NCBI RefSeq assembly: GCF_001640805.2
Contig: NC_066838.1
Coordinates: 7,978,601 to 8,042,600, forward strand
Reading direction: 5' to 3'
DNA: 64,000 bases
From: Lates calcarifer
Lineage: Eukaryota; Chordata; Actinopteri; Centropomidae
The translations under genes were made by a program, and so were the position numbers. The notes under the pieces were generated by a model. That model worked only from the letters and a program-made list of their open reading frames with translations, made no database searches and was not told the origin of the DNA. Shown piece by piece: positions 44,881-57,365 of the stretch (position 1 is its first letter; each line of letters opens with the position of its first letter).

Positions 44881-47800
44881 CTGTAAAATACAGCAGAGGT
44901 CAAACCTTCATCAGTCTGCGATGTCTCTAAAGACACAGTTATATCACTTTTTTTCTTTTTTGGTTAAGCTCTCAGTGGATCCACCTTCACCAAAGGAACC
45001 ATACCAACTGTTCAGAGTGAGGTGTGTGCACCATCCTGAGTAACTGGGAGATTGTGTCTCAACAGACAAGTTGTCATGTTGACTGCTTTTGTTTTTTTGT
45101 CCTTTACATATATATTGTATATTGTACAGTATCAGTCATTCACTAGTTAGTTTCTTAGTACTTATTTGTCCACAGTGTGGAAAACTCTGTCAACACAACT
45201 GATGAGGGGAAACTGACATCAAGATGATCAAAAGTGTAAAATAACAAAAGACAGAGATAGTTTTATCAAAAAAATCAATTAACAAAATGGGTCTGGCTGT
45301 AAGATAGTTTGTTAAAGAGCCGGTGCAGTAGAGGCTGTGTATTCTAATTGCAGTTGGCAGAACGACTTAGACAGAGAGATAAATTATTACAGTATTACTA
45401 CATTATTACAATGTAATAAAAATGTGGTCATATTTCTTGTTTGGTTGCACCTGGTACACTACTATGATTTTACTTTACAGTTTATCTTTACAGTTTTGCT
45501 TTTTCACTAATGTTTTTGAGTAAGTATAAGAAATGTAATGTTCTACCATATTCTTATGTACATACCATTACCAAGGCATGCTTACTTCAAATTCATTATT
45601 GTTAAGATTGCAATTTATCATGTTTTCATGAAGATTATATACAAAGTATGCCACAGACACAACTGTTATAGCCCTATGATTTGTGTACTGTTGCCTGACT
45701 GTTGGCTTATACAGTATATCTGTGGGAGTTGATCAGTATCTCCTGATATTTGCTTCTTATCTTCTCACATTACTGTCTCATTTTATAGGCTTGAAACCTG
45801 TCTTTTAACTGTTCTTGTCCTCTGCACAAGACCCTTGTCGCCACAGTTGTAGGTGAGTGTAGTAAAATCAGCAACATATCATAGATTTCTCATGGGTTGC
45901 CTTAGTCACACGTATCATGTAGAAAGCTGGTATAGTTAATATTTTATACTCTCAGTGATGCAGGATATAGAAGATGCAGTGCTTCCACCCTTGTGCACAA
46001 GGCTACACAGAGAAGTAAAGCAGATACTGCCACAGTTTATGTTGAATAAATCCATAGAGGAAAACAACATCTACTGACTTACATTGTAATGGTACATTCT
46101 TTAAGAATCATGCCAAGCATTTGGCCTAACCTTCATGGGATCACAAAACACAAATTGAAAAGGAAGACAGTGGTTATATCATATATCTTTCTATATAGTT
46201 TGATGTTTTTGTGCAAATCTTCAAATAAATTGTCTTCCAAATATCAAGGAAGAAAAGACAAGAAATGCCACCAGTCCGAGGTTTATCCAGATAAAGGGAT
46301 CATCTCCCTAACTTAAAAGTTTTCTATGTGTTTAGGTAAACCAGACTTTATGTATCATTCATGATAACTCTGTTTTTATTTTACTAAACAAATTATTCTT
46401 CACAGGACAACAGAAAACTAAATTAAAGTCATTTTCTGTATCATTATGGCGGCACAGTGAATAAATGTGCTTTTTCCACTTCAATATGACAAACTGTCCA
46501 GTTACTGAGAGGTAAAATACCAGACCTCAACTTTGCACATCATGAACTTTTCTTTTTCAAATTCAAAACAACATAATTCTCCTCACTGCATTCTTATTTT
46601 TATCATCCTAAATGTAAACACTTTTTGTTTACACCATACGTTAGAGCACTATATGTTGTCCTCAGCAAACATGGCTTCTCTTAACAATAATTTAAAAATA
46701 CATCACCAAACCTATAGCTTCTTTTGAATACAATCCAAAGATGATTTGTTTATCCTAAACAGCTTAAATATGTTTCTAGTTGCCTGCTTGTGTAAGTACT
46801 CAACTCCATAAATTACGTGCACATGTAACTCCAGCAAACTTCACATGATCACATCACCCAAAATATATCCTTTACCACTGTTTTCCACAGATTCACACTC
46901 AGTGATCAGTAATCAAGTGGAGGACGTACACACACGTAATTCTAAATGAGTGAATTCTAATTTTGATGTAGTGTAATTTAACATCTCTTCCCTTATTTCA
47001 CCCTTAAATTCATTCCATGAAGCAGCTTCATACACGTTAAATCCCTGACCTCTTGTGCTATTTTTACTGCATTGTTGCTGTCCTGCATTTGTCTAATGTG
47101 AACATAGAGTCGCTGTCACATTTATCACACACCTTCCTTACAATTAACCCGATGAGTCACATTTGAATTTCCAGTTAATGCTTTGTGACACACAGATGAC
47201 CACTGTGTGTGCGTCATTCAGTTAATGAGGATAATAACGAATACACTACTGCTGAATGTCAGAGGTATATTCAGGTCAGTTCAAACAGCTAGAGAACAAA
47301 CAGATTGGGAAGTAACAGAAGTACATTTATTCTAGTAGTATACTACAGTTTTGAAACACTGCCACTTAAAATCTAAAGTTTCTGTATTTAGTCAGACATC
47401 ATCACTTTAGCTGCACCACGTGTCAGTGTGATGTATTCTACTTTTTATTCCACTGCATTTTAGCTGAAAGTACAATTTAACATAGAAAAAAATGCAGTAA
47501 GTTCATAAAACTTGATGTGCCTTTGGAGTTTAAACAAAATATAAAATACTACCCACAGATTAATGCATCAATATTTTAACACCCAGGCATCAGCAGAGCC
47601 AGGAAAACTGACTTTGAAGTTGAGCACTGCAGTTTTTTCCTGTCCCTGTGTGTTCATGAAGCTTTATTTGTTTAAGAGATGGTGGGAAATATACAAATGC
47701 AGTGATAAAAGTATCATGACAGATATATAAGAAACTAAAATTCTTAAAATGGAGGTATTTTTTTGACATGCAACATTTTTGGAGAAAAGAAGGTGAAAAC

Positions 47801-48460
47801 ATCCTCTCCTGTAGCTTCTTGTTAAATCTGAGGAAATCACAGAGTGGGGAAAAAAACAAAAAAAACCTTTGCAATGCAGTTTTGTTGTGTTGCCTGTATT
47901 ATTATTTGGCTTATCACTGTGGTGCCAAATAAAAAACGTAGTATTAGAAGTAGTGCTATTTGAAATTAGGTTCCACTTGTGTAGCAGAGTGACATGTGAG
48001 GAAGCTCTTCCATGTAACAGAAAGGTAGTTGTCATTAATGGGCCTGATTAGCAAGACATTTGGAATATCATGGAGGAATAGACTGAATGGACTCTGCTCT
48101 TGTTCAACAGGCAGGACAAAGTATGAGATAATAAACAGAGAGCAGCACTAAATGTAAATGTTTTTAAATGATGTGTGGCTTAGTGGTAGTTTTGCGTAGG
48201 CGGTAAAATCAAGACAAAATGTAAAAAATAACAGCAGGCTCTTATGTATTAAGAACTAGCTTTCCTGTTTCACACAGGAACAGAATATGGCAAGTGGTGG
48301 GAGACTGAACGGCTACAAATCACTGAGCAGTAGAAATATATAATATATATAATACATAGAAACATAAAACGACAAAATCTAAAAAGAAACCATATGCATT
48401 AAAACAAAACAGTCTTGAAAGAGAAGCATGTTTTATCATCACACAAAAACTAAGTACATC
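44881..48460. other. Upstream flank of the hyaluronidase-like gene, no gene recognised
   Basis: AT-rich DNA that must contain the promoter and upstream non-coding exon(s) of the minus-strand gene, but I cannot place them. No exon-like frame, RNA gene or strong repeat is visible. Confidence 0.5.
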
Positions 48461-48461
48461 A

Positions 48462-49009
48462 GTTCACACCTGGCATTAGAATTGGTGATAATTGACCACT
48501 TGTGATCAGATCTCACTTCCCCACTCTACATCTAAATAAGCATGTACAAATGTGTTGTTTTTAACCAGTGGGAGGAAGCAAACATTTTGCATTCCTACTC
48601 TGCTGGAAATTAAAGGAAGAAGAAATCAAAATAATACAGACTGGGTTTATTCCTTGGCGTGTTCCAGGCAAACCAAATCACCTGAGATTTTTGACGCACT
48701 TGTAATATGTGTCTGTGGGCTCTTAATTTTTAGATGTCATGGACAAACTCAGCAATTCGAGAACCAGCTGAATGAATACAAGTGAGTGCATACTTCTGCT
48801 TATGCAGAAGATGTCAGTTGGGTGGGCGGTCCTTCAACGTGGCCCCACAACACACTTGGATTTACCCTGGTTAAAGAATGTAGCCAAATGCATCCCAGAC
48901 AACACTGAATGTAGTCTGAGCGATCAGATCTCAATGCGCCTTGGGTGCAGTCAGACCTGTACTTAAAGATCACCTACCATGTTAATGCCAGGTATGAACC
49001 AGGCCTGAG
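48462..49009. mobile_element. MITE-like element with TTCACACCTGGCATTA ends
   Basis: Left end GTTCACACCTGGCATTAGAA and right end (reverse complement GTTCATACCTGGCATTAACA) form terminal inverted repeats with few mismatches over about 20 bases. GATCAGATCTCA occurs just inside both ends (about 48505 and 48922). The 550-base body has no transposase. It matches a non-autonomous element family I associate with hAT-type elements in fish, but the superfamily is inferred. Confidence 0.65.
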
Positions 49010-49375
49010 TCATGCTGAATCTAAAAATATGAGTGTCGATGTAATTGTGTTCAGATTTGCCTGAGACATGACTCCAAGAAAAAGTAGCCTACATTCCTTA
49101 ACTCCCTCCAGCAGCTGTGTGTCACAGCCACTGCTGCAGCTCCAACTGAAGACTGCGTTGGTAAACAGGCCAAAGTACAGTCTGTTGTTTTCAGAATACC
49201 AACATACACTTGTCCCTTTCACCTCACACAGCAGCTTGTCTCTCTCTCCCTCTGTGTCTCTTCTTCAGCTCCCCCACACCCCTGTGAGGAGACACATGTC
49301 ACAGTCTCTGGACTCCTACTGGACAGATGAACACCATTTCTTAATAGTGGAGAGCACTGTCTAATACTTAACTCC

Positions 49376-49480
49376 AAAACCCCCTGTAGGTGCTCAACTG
49401 GGTTGAGATCTGGTGACTATGAAGAATGTAGCATATGATTCACATTATTTTCATATACATACATCAACTAGTCATCTGTG
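49376..49480 (+). repeat. Transposon-derived repeat fragment
   Basis: It contains GTAGGTGCTCAACTGGGTTG, AGATCTGGTGACTATGAAGA and AGCATATGATTCACATTATT, a phrase common in Tc1-like repeats of fish. Only about 100 bases remain. Confidence 0.5.
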
Positions 49481-52400
49481 CTTGTTAAGTATCCCCCCTC
49501 ATTTATTTTGGTTATTTATACCTTTTCTGTGCATTTCATCTTTTTGGATTAATTACAGTCGTATTTAACTCTGCTGTATCTTGTGTCCTGTTCCTCTGGA
49601 GTTAACGAAGGGCTGTGGCATTTCATGTTTTCCAGCGTATTTTTCTCCGCCAGGAACTTGTCACATTTTGGTGAAAAAGGTCTGGCAATTGCTTGTTAGC
49701 AGTGGCAACTCTTCTCAGCAGCACAGATAGCTGCATGCTCTCTAACAAGCCATTAAAAGGGGAAATGTTCCACCACAGTCTGTGACTATTGTCTGGTGGA
49801 GACAAAGTACAAAATGCCAAGAGATTTCTCCAACATTAAATATACCACTTGCAAATAAATACACAAGTTTTCAGGAGGGAAGAGAAGAGAAAACATCAGC
49901 ATGAGGCCCTGCACGCCCACACAGGTGTTTTAAATTAGCCTGGCTGATTAGACCTCTGCTCAGGTGGAAGTTGGGTGGAGCTATATGCTACAAAGGACAT
50001 GGTGTCATGGCTGTGCTTAAACTCCGTGCAGCATAATTGACAGGAGAGTGAAGTAACTCTCAATCCATCTGTATACGCCCACACAGTCCTGAGGAGATGG
50101 TAAAACAGGCTAAGTAGGGTGAAAACACCTGTGTGGGTGGAACACAGCTGAACAGAGACACATCACATTTTAACACACAACATACTGATGACGTTTGAAC
50201 AGCCTGTGACTTCTCTGTCACAGAACTACTGTATGTTTAGACAGCTGCGATGAAGGCTGTTCCACTCCATTACTTGATTTAGATGTTGGTTTTGTTAAGT
50301 TCATTTTCACTGAGATAAAACATGGTAACCAAACAAATTTGTATCTCAAAATAACAGCTATTTATCTCTAATTATATCTTACACACAAATACCTAATTGA
50401 CTTATTATAACACAATGACTCTGATTCATTTGCACAGTACATGTGAAATTTCAGCATCTCACAATTTAAACAGGGATGCCTCCACAGTGCATTTTAAGCA
50501 TTAAACTGATGTTCTCATCCGCAGTGACTGGATAAGAACAGTTGAATAAGCTCCCAGATCTTCAACATTATAAGCCACTAATACTAAGGAGATCAAGGGT
50601 CACAGAATACACAGTGTCCTGCAGATATCTTTAAACCAATCTTTAAAATGTGCATAACAGGGAGAATGTGTTTTTCTTTTCTTGTTTAACTGATTCAGAG
50701 TCTGAGGTAAGGTTGAGTGATGCCTTGTAATTGCTTTCTTATACTTTTCATTGTGCTTAAGAAGAGATTTTAAGATTCAGATTCATTTTTTGTTTTGTTT
50801 TTGTTTTCATAATCTTTGCTGTTGGGGAACAAAGCATTAGCCTTAACCTGGGAAGAAGGGTGTGTCTTTATAACTGTAAAATAGTTTTCTAGGTTATGTT
50901 TATGTTTTTAAATACTGGGCTGCTAAATAATCCTCCATTGTACCTCCACTGTACACCAAATTCTCACAGTAATTACAGTGTAGATACATCATATGTTAAA
51001 GTTTATCATATATAATGTATAACTTTTTCAAAAAGTTTAAATGACACTTGTTAGTTTGACTCCTTTTCATGGTATAGCTGTTGTGAAAGGACAAATAGGC
51101 TAATTCTGCTGTTTGTACCTTGTAATTATTCATCAAACACACATTTGTTGCCCTATTATTTCCCTGATACTCTGTATGTACAAAATAATTACACAGTAAC
51201 TGGTGGGCTGACTAAAGTACTACCAAAGTGCTTTTTCCCAAAAGTAAAACATTGAAAGTAGATGCAAGTTTTCCACTATTAACTTTATGTTTTACTGTAA
51301 TCGTAATCAGATCAACCATGATCAGACAATCACATACTATTATTTCAAGTTATCATAATCATCACCTGCTTTTTCAGTAATCTGGTGTTTAACTGTTCCC
51401 TTTTTCATTCCAATTGCTGTAATCCCATCATACTGTATGTAATCCTTCACTTACTGCTAGTAGTAAATGGTAAACGTGATAAACGGCTAATCTGGTCAGG
51501 CTAAGCCTCTGGTCTGTGTTTACTTGTCTGTCTGAGCACAGGCTGATCCCGAGCCCACCGCCTCTGCAGATCACACACACACACTCAGCCTCATGGAACC
51601 TCTCATGTGTCAGCGTACATATGACATATTAGTTCAGAGGTTAATAGAGTTTTAAAAATAACACACTTTTAATTATTGAATGAATCAGTGATTCATTTTC
51701 TTATTATGGTATGTCCCTCAGCCGAGAAGGAATGAATGAATGAACAAATCCACACGCGTGCTGCTGCTTTTGATGTTTGACACCAAGTACCAAACACGGG
51801 CCACAGCACAGTGCAACAGGTTATTTTTTTCTTTCTTCAGCTTGGTGTTTAGTAAAACTCTTTTACTGCACTTCAGAGAGCTTTGTGGCATTTTTTCCTC
51901 AGACTTTTCAGGGAGGAAACACTGTCATGTTTTCCTTTTATTATGGCTCCTTTAAGGGGAGGAGCAGATTGGTGTCCCTTCATTGTGATTCTACCTTCCC
52001 ATGTTCTGTGGTCATGCTGTCATTTGTGCTGCTGCTCAATGAACGGAAAGGAAACAGCGGTAGGATCCAATCAGTAAAATCAGCAGAGATTAGGACGATA
52101 TATGCGTCACGCCAACCTGATGCCCAGAAAAGAACCAGTGCAGCCAAGCTACTGCAAATCACTGTTCAACCATGACTGATGTCTTAAGGAGTGATAGTAC
52201 ATTTTCTCAAAGAAAAGCAGTCGTCACAGTCAAGAATACACATTTCTTAAAATGTTATCTTTTTTGTATCATCTGACAAAAGTTGTTGCTGTTTGTTTTT
52301 ATTTTTGCTAATTTTTCCTGCAGTGCTGATAAGACGCAGCAGGCTTCCTGAGCAGCATGACACAGTATATGTAGTGTATGTGCATATTATTACATATAAC

Positions 52401-55180
52401 GTATTGTTAGATCAGATAGGTCTGTTTCTGTTTGTTCAGAAAGTGTATGTTTAGCCAGGTGATTACGACCATACACAGCAACCACAAGATTTCTGTTTCA
52501 ATTATGGTTCTTTGTTGCACATCATCTCTCTCTCTCTCTCTTACTCTCCATTAAGCTCTACTATCTTTTTGTCTTACGGTTTTTTTGCTCTCCTAAAACT
52601 CGTCATGACCTTTCCCCCAAATCATACCACACAGTGTTTGTCCTGTATTTTGTTCCTGAGATGAATCAGCCCTAATTTAGACTCCAGCTGTGGTCCTGAC
52701 CTCAGGAAAGGATATTCAGTATTATATGACCTTATCCGATTCAATAAAACAAACACAAACACAAATTGTGAAAAATAACTAGAGTCGAATCAAAACCGCT
52801 CTGACCCATTTTCAGCAAAACTGTAAAATAAAAGCTACCAGGCGCTACCAAGTAGGACCACTGGATTTCATCATACACAGCTGTTGCTTGCTAGTGATAG
52901 TAACCGTTTCTACATTTTAATTTGTTACATGCTGTAATGTCAGCCATCAGCCAACATATTCCATACACCAGGTCATTTACACCTGTAATATTCAAATAAA
53001 CTGGTCAGGTCTGTGAATTTTGAAAATTACTGGGGGAAAAAAAAATGCTTTTCAGTTTCCAAACTACTAAGCTACAGATATATGTGCTGAATAAGATATG
53101 TTGATATAGACATGTACATCTTTGTATTAATGATAAAATATGTTCAAAGGTTTCATGTCAAAATGTTCAGCAGTTCATTCACTGACACTGTTGGAGTGAG
53201 GGTGAGGAGTGCTGGCTGGTGGGAATTCTTTTCAATTTCTTGGTTCTATGTGTGACATTGTTACATGTAACACTGGTTGCCATTAACCAAACTGCAGTCA
53301 GCATCCTGTTGCTTGAGCTTGTTTGTATGCTCACATCCTGTAGGTAAGCACGAGTGAGCATCCTGGGCATCAGCCAAAACAGTGACGTGACGTACATGAA
53401 ACTGAACATGATTGACGGAATCACCGTTTTTATTATTTTAACTATAAACTAAATTTGAGACTATATGACTCTCCAGTGTTGGCACAATGCTAAAGCAAGG
53501 CGTGTGGAGATGGGTCTGGCTATGCGAGACTGTAATTTGAGTGTAATCTTGTTTGCTAGTCGCATTCCTGTTTGACTAGATGAGCTTCACAAGGTTAAAC
53601 TTTTTTAGTTTCTTACATTGAGCTTCCATTGAGTTTGTGTTGCAGTCTGCGTTGTGCTGGGAGCTGCTCATTTTCTTGACATTAGTGGACTACATTTTAA
53701 TGTTAGCTAGGGTTGCACACAGGTAGCACCGTAGAGAAGTGGAGGAGAGACACTGAGCAAGGCATTCGGGAGCGAGCATAAACTCCACATCCTTTGGATT
53801 TTCCTGGAAAATTTGTCCTTTACATAATAATCAATCAATGTTAATAAAAAAAAGTAAAAGTAATTAATACATGTAAATTGCTTCACATTCTTACATATAG
53901 AACATAGAGCAACTTCATTAAAATGAAACATACTTTAAAAGTAATGTAGAGTAAGTAATGTTTATGTTAAATATTAACCATAATTGGAATGAAACGTTGG
54001 AATTCAAACGTTACAGCACATGCTACATAACATCCGTGATTCAAATTCTGCCAGAGACCTTTGTTGCGTGTCACACCCCTTCTTTCTTTCCTCATGTTTC
54101 CTGTCCCAGCTGCCAGTTTTTTCTGAATAAGATTGTTAGTTAGTGAAGCAAATCAACCCTGTAATGTTAGAATTGTTTTTTGCTTTTATATTTGGAAGGA
54201 ATAGTTTAAGATGAAAATGAAAAAATAAATAAATACATTTTCCCATCAGCTGAATTTGTAACCATGCACATTGTTCCAGTTTTTTAAGTTGAGGTTTTAC
54301 AATATCTGCAGCTGCAGGCTCTCCAGTACAATGGAGGTAAATGGAATTTCATTTAAGATGCTCAAAGCAGTGAATAGCGAGTTGACATCCAACTGTTTTT
54401 ATTTTAAACTCTTTTTATGAAACATACAAAAAAGGCTTTTTTTCTGAAGACATCATAGCAACTCATCCAGCTACCAGTTATAGTTTAGGATTAGTATTTT
54501 TGTTTCTTTTTATTCAGTGTTTTTGCTGTAATAGTCTTAGTCATGACTTGAAAACATTTGTCCCTCTTGGAAGCAGTAATTACTGAGGGCCACTGATAAA
54601 ACAAAAAACCATTAACTTTACCCATTGTGCCCATGTTACTGAAATAAAAATATTATTTTAACTTTGCACTAGCTCCAGATTTCTGAACCTCTGCCCACAT
54701 CTCACAGTTTTTAGTCACAGATTAATAATTGATAAGAATTGATTAGACAGATTTGTGCTTGTTTGTGGTCATGTGTATTCCAACATCATTTAGTTTGACA
54801 TTGTATTTTACAAACAGTATTTGTCATTTCTTTTTAATCACTGACTTTACTACTTTACTTATATATTTTTCCATCATGCAAGTATAATTATATTAAATTG
54901 ACTGAAGTAAATGAAACTAAACAAAAGCTACTAAAGAACCAAAACTGGCTAAATGCTGTACTGGCTGCCACCATACCAAGTCAGGATAAGTCAAACTTAC
55001 CGAGGCCGGGGTTGTTCCTCACAGTCTGGACATTGTCTGAGTTTCTGATCCTGACATTAAGATATTTTATTCCTCTCTCCTTTGTTTTATTCTTTACTCT
55101 TCCAGATAGAAAAATCAAGGAATCCTGTGGGATTTGTGAGGGCATGGATAAGCGGTGCATGTATAACATGCAGTGAAAAG
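49480..55180. other. Intergenic DNA without recognised genes
   Basis: Read on both strands, it shows only short frames of ordinary composition and scattered AT-rich tracts. No RNA gene or exon with family resemblance was found. Confidence 0.5.
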
Positions 55181-55184
55181 GAGC

Positions 55185-56130
55185 CTGACATCCGGAGGAG
55201 AGAGATAGAGAGGGAGGGAGGGAGATGAAGAGACAGAAATAGACAAGAGAATTAAAAAGAGAGATAAAAGGTGTCAGGGGAGGAAGACAGGGTGGGGCAA
55301 TGAGAGGGAAAAGACACTAAAAAGGTAAAAAAATAAATAAATTAAAAAGCCAAATAGAGGTAGAGGAGGTGTTGACAGTCTGTCCGGGAGATAGAGAGAT
55401 GGGTGGGCAGTTTGTGTGTGGGTGTATGTGAGTGTGTGTGACCTCACCTTCACAGCCAGGCTAAGCTTCCTTACTAAGAGAAGGTAAGCGGGGTCAGCGT
55501 CGACCCCGCCAACTCACATGACCAACGAAACTGACCGTAATCCCATAATCCTCTGCTCTACTGCTGCTGCTCTTGGCTAAACAAACACCCGAGCTGTGGA
55601 GGATCACACCTGTCTTCCTCTTCCTCTCCCTCCTCCTCCTCCTCCTCCCATGCCCTTCCCTCCACCTCTTCATCTTTTGTCTCTTCTTCTCATCTTCCTC
55701 TACCTCTCAGTCACCTTCCTCCCCTCCCTCATCGCTGTTGTTTTTCAATCATCTGTACATTTTTTAATTTCTTTAACTTCCCTCCTCCTCCACGTCCTCC
55801 TCCCCCCTCCAGCGTCTTTCCTCCCGCCCAAATCCCTCTCTCCCTAATCTCTTTTCTTCCACACTTGACTCTCTGTTGTTTTATGTTGACCTTTGTTTCA
55901 AGGATTCAGCAGCCACAAAAAATCTCTAGTGTTGTCTGGGTTGGTGTGACACAGCAATAAACCAAGGCTCCCTCTTTCCCCTTACTCCCCTCATTTTTCT
56001 CCCTTTTTCTCTCCCTTTTTAGTCTCATCTGTTTTTCAACTATTTTATCTTCTCTCATTGTTTTTGAATCATTCACATGTTCTTCCTCCCTAGTTTCCTG
56101 TCCTCCTGTATGATTTTCTTTCATATTGTC
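55185..56130. repeat. Adjacent purine-rich and pyrimidine-rich blocks with a GC hairpin between
   Basis: The plus strand is purine-rich at about 55190-55420 (AGAGAGGGAGGGAGG) and pyrimidine-rich at 55600-55870 and 55960-56100 (CCTCCTCCTCC). Between them is a GC-rich segment with a perfect stem GCGGGGTC/GACCCCGC (55488-55495 and 55502-55509, loop of six). Confidence 0.6.
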
Positions 56131-56914
56131 ATTGCAAAAAGGATTAATTATGCTTTCAGAGAGTCTTTGCTCTTTGGGTAGTTTCCTTTAAAGTGAGGGA
56201 AGTAGTCACCATCTACTACATCTACTCTGTTGCTTAACATAATTACATATACTATTAATGTGCCTTTAGAAAGCACTGTGGTTTTTGATAAAAATCTGCT
56301 CAGCATGCTTTACACCAGACAAAAGGTCTAGAGCCACACTAGCAACCCCGAGACTGTCTAGTTTTTAACTGACTGAGTATTTTGTCATGAATTAAAGAAT
56401 GAAATAAGCTGTAATTTTAATAGACATAAATGTCTGTACCAAACTTCATGGCTTTCAATCCAAGCTGAGGTACACAAGAGTATGGCCTCATGGTCAGGGC
56501 CCATTTAGTGTCATTTTTCAACATGCAGAGCTGAAAGTTGTTGCATATGTCCAACAGACCTCAGCTCACTGTCTGCTGACGTGTCACTGCATTATAGTTT
56601 TGAAGTCACAGTGAACTTTTTCTGTAGTAGACCAGATCACCATCTTTCCCTAACTTTAACCAAGTGCTGTGTGTGTCTTAACATAACCATAAGAAGTTTA
56701 ACAATGCTGTAGTGTATCCTGTACTTTGAAAAATGATGCTAAAGGGGCACCCAGTGCATTAAAATGTGATGCCAAGGGATACTGATTAAACGTCCAAATG
56801 TGATGAGGTTCAACAATTCAGGTGGTTTGGATTTTATCCAACATGCTTCATGCGAACCTTTTACCTCACTATCTAATTGTAATATATGAGAGCTAGTCTG
56901 TGATGTGAAATAAA

Positions 56915-57185
56915 TGAATTTATTCAGTTTTCATCTGTGCCTTGATACAATCCTGTCTCTAAGGTCTGCAGGTAGTTCCTTTGACCTCATGGCTTTTTCT
57001 CTGATATGCATTGTCAGATGTGAGACCCTATACAGACAGGTGTATGCTTTTCCAAATCGCATCCAATCCATTGACAGGTGGACTCCAGTCAAGGTGTTTC
57101 TTCCAATTTAGTACATTTGCAAGTATTTCTAAAATCTTGGGTTTGTTTTGTGATTATGTGTAGATTGATAAGGGGATAAAAAGTT
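56915..57185 (+). repeat. DNA-transposon-derived repeat fragment
   Basis: It contains CAGGTAGTTCCTTTGACCTC, ATGGCTTTTTCTCTGATATG, GACAGGTGGACTCCAGTCAA and GATTATGTGTAGATTGATAA in an order I recognise from a frequent fish repeat. The homology ends in a T-rich tract. No transposase frame survives. Confidence 0.6.
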
Positions 57186-57235
57186 TTTTTTTTCTTTTTC
57201 TAAATTTTAGCATAAGGCTGCAACATAGCAAAAGC

Positions 57236-57365
57236 AGGTGAGCAGAGAATCCTTGCAGGCACAGGGAGAACATGTTAACTTCACACAGGAAAACACAAGC
57301 CTCAGCCCAACCAGAATTCAAAAACGGAAACTCAGTGAGGTGACAGTGCTAACCACTGCACTGCA
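57236..57365 (+). repeat. Dispersed fish repeat fragment
   Basis: GCAGGCACAGGGAGAACATG and GGTGACAGTGCTAACCACTG are landmark phrases of a repeat whose 3' part typically reads 'gaggcgacagtgctaaccactgc'. It follows the previous repeat closely, suggesting a nested or preferred insertion site. Confidence 0.6.
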
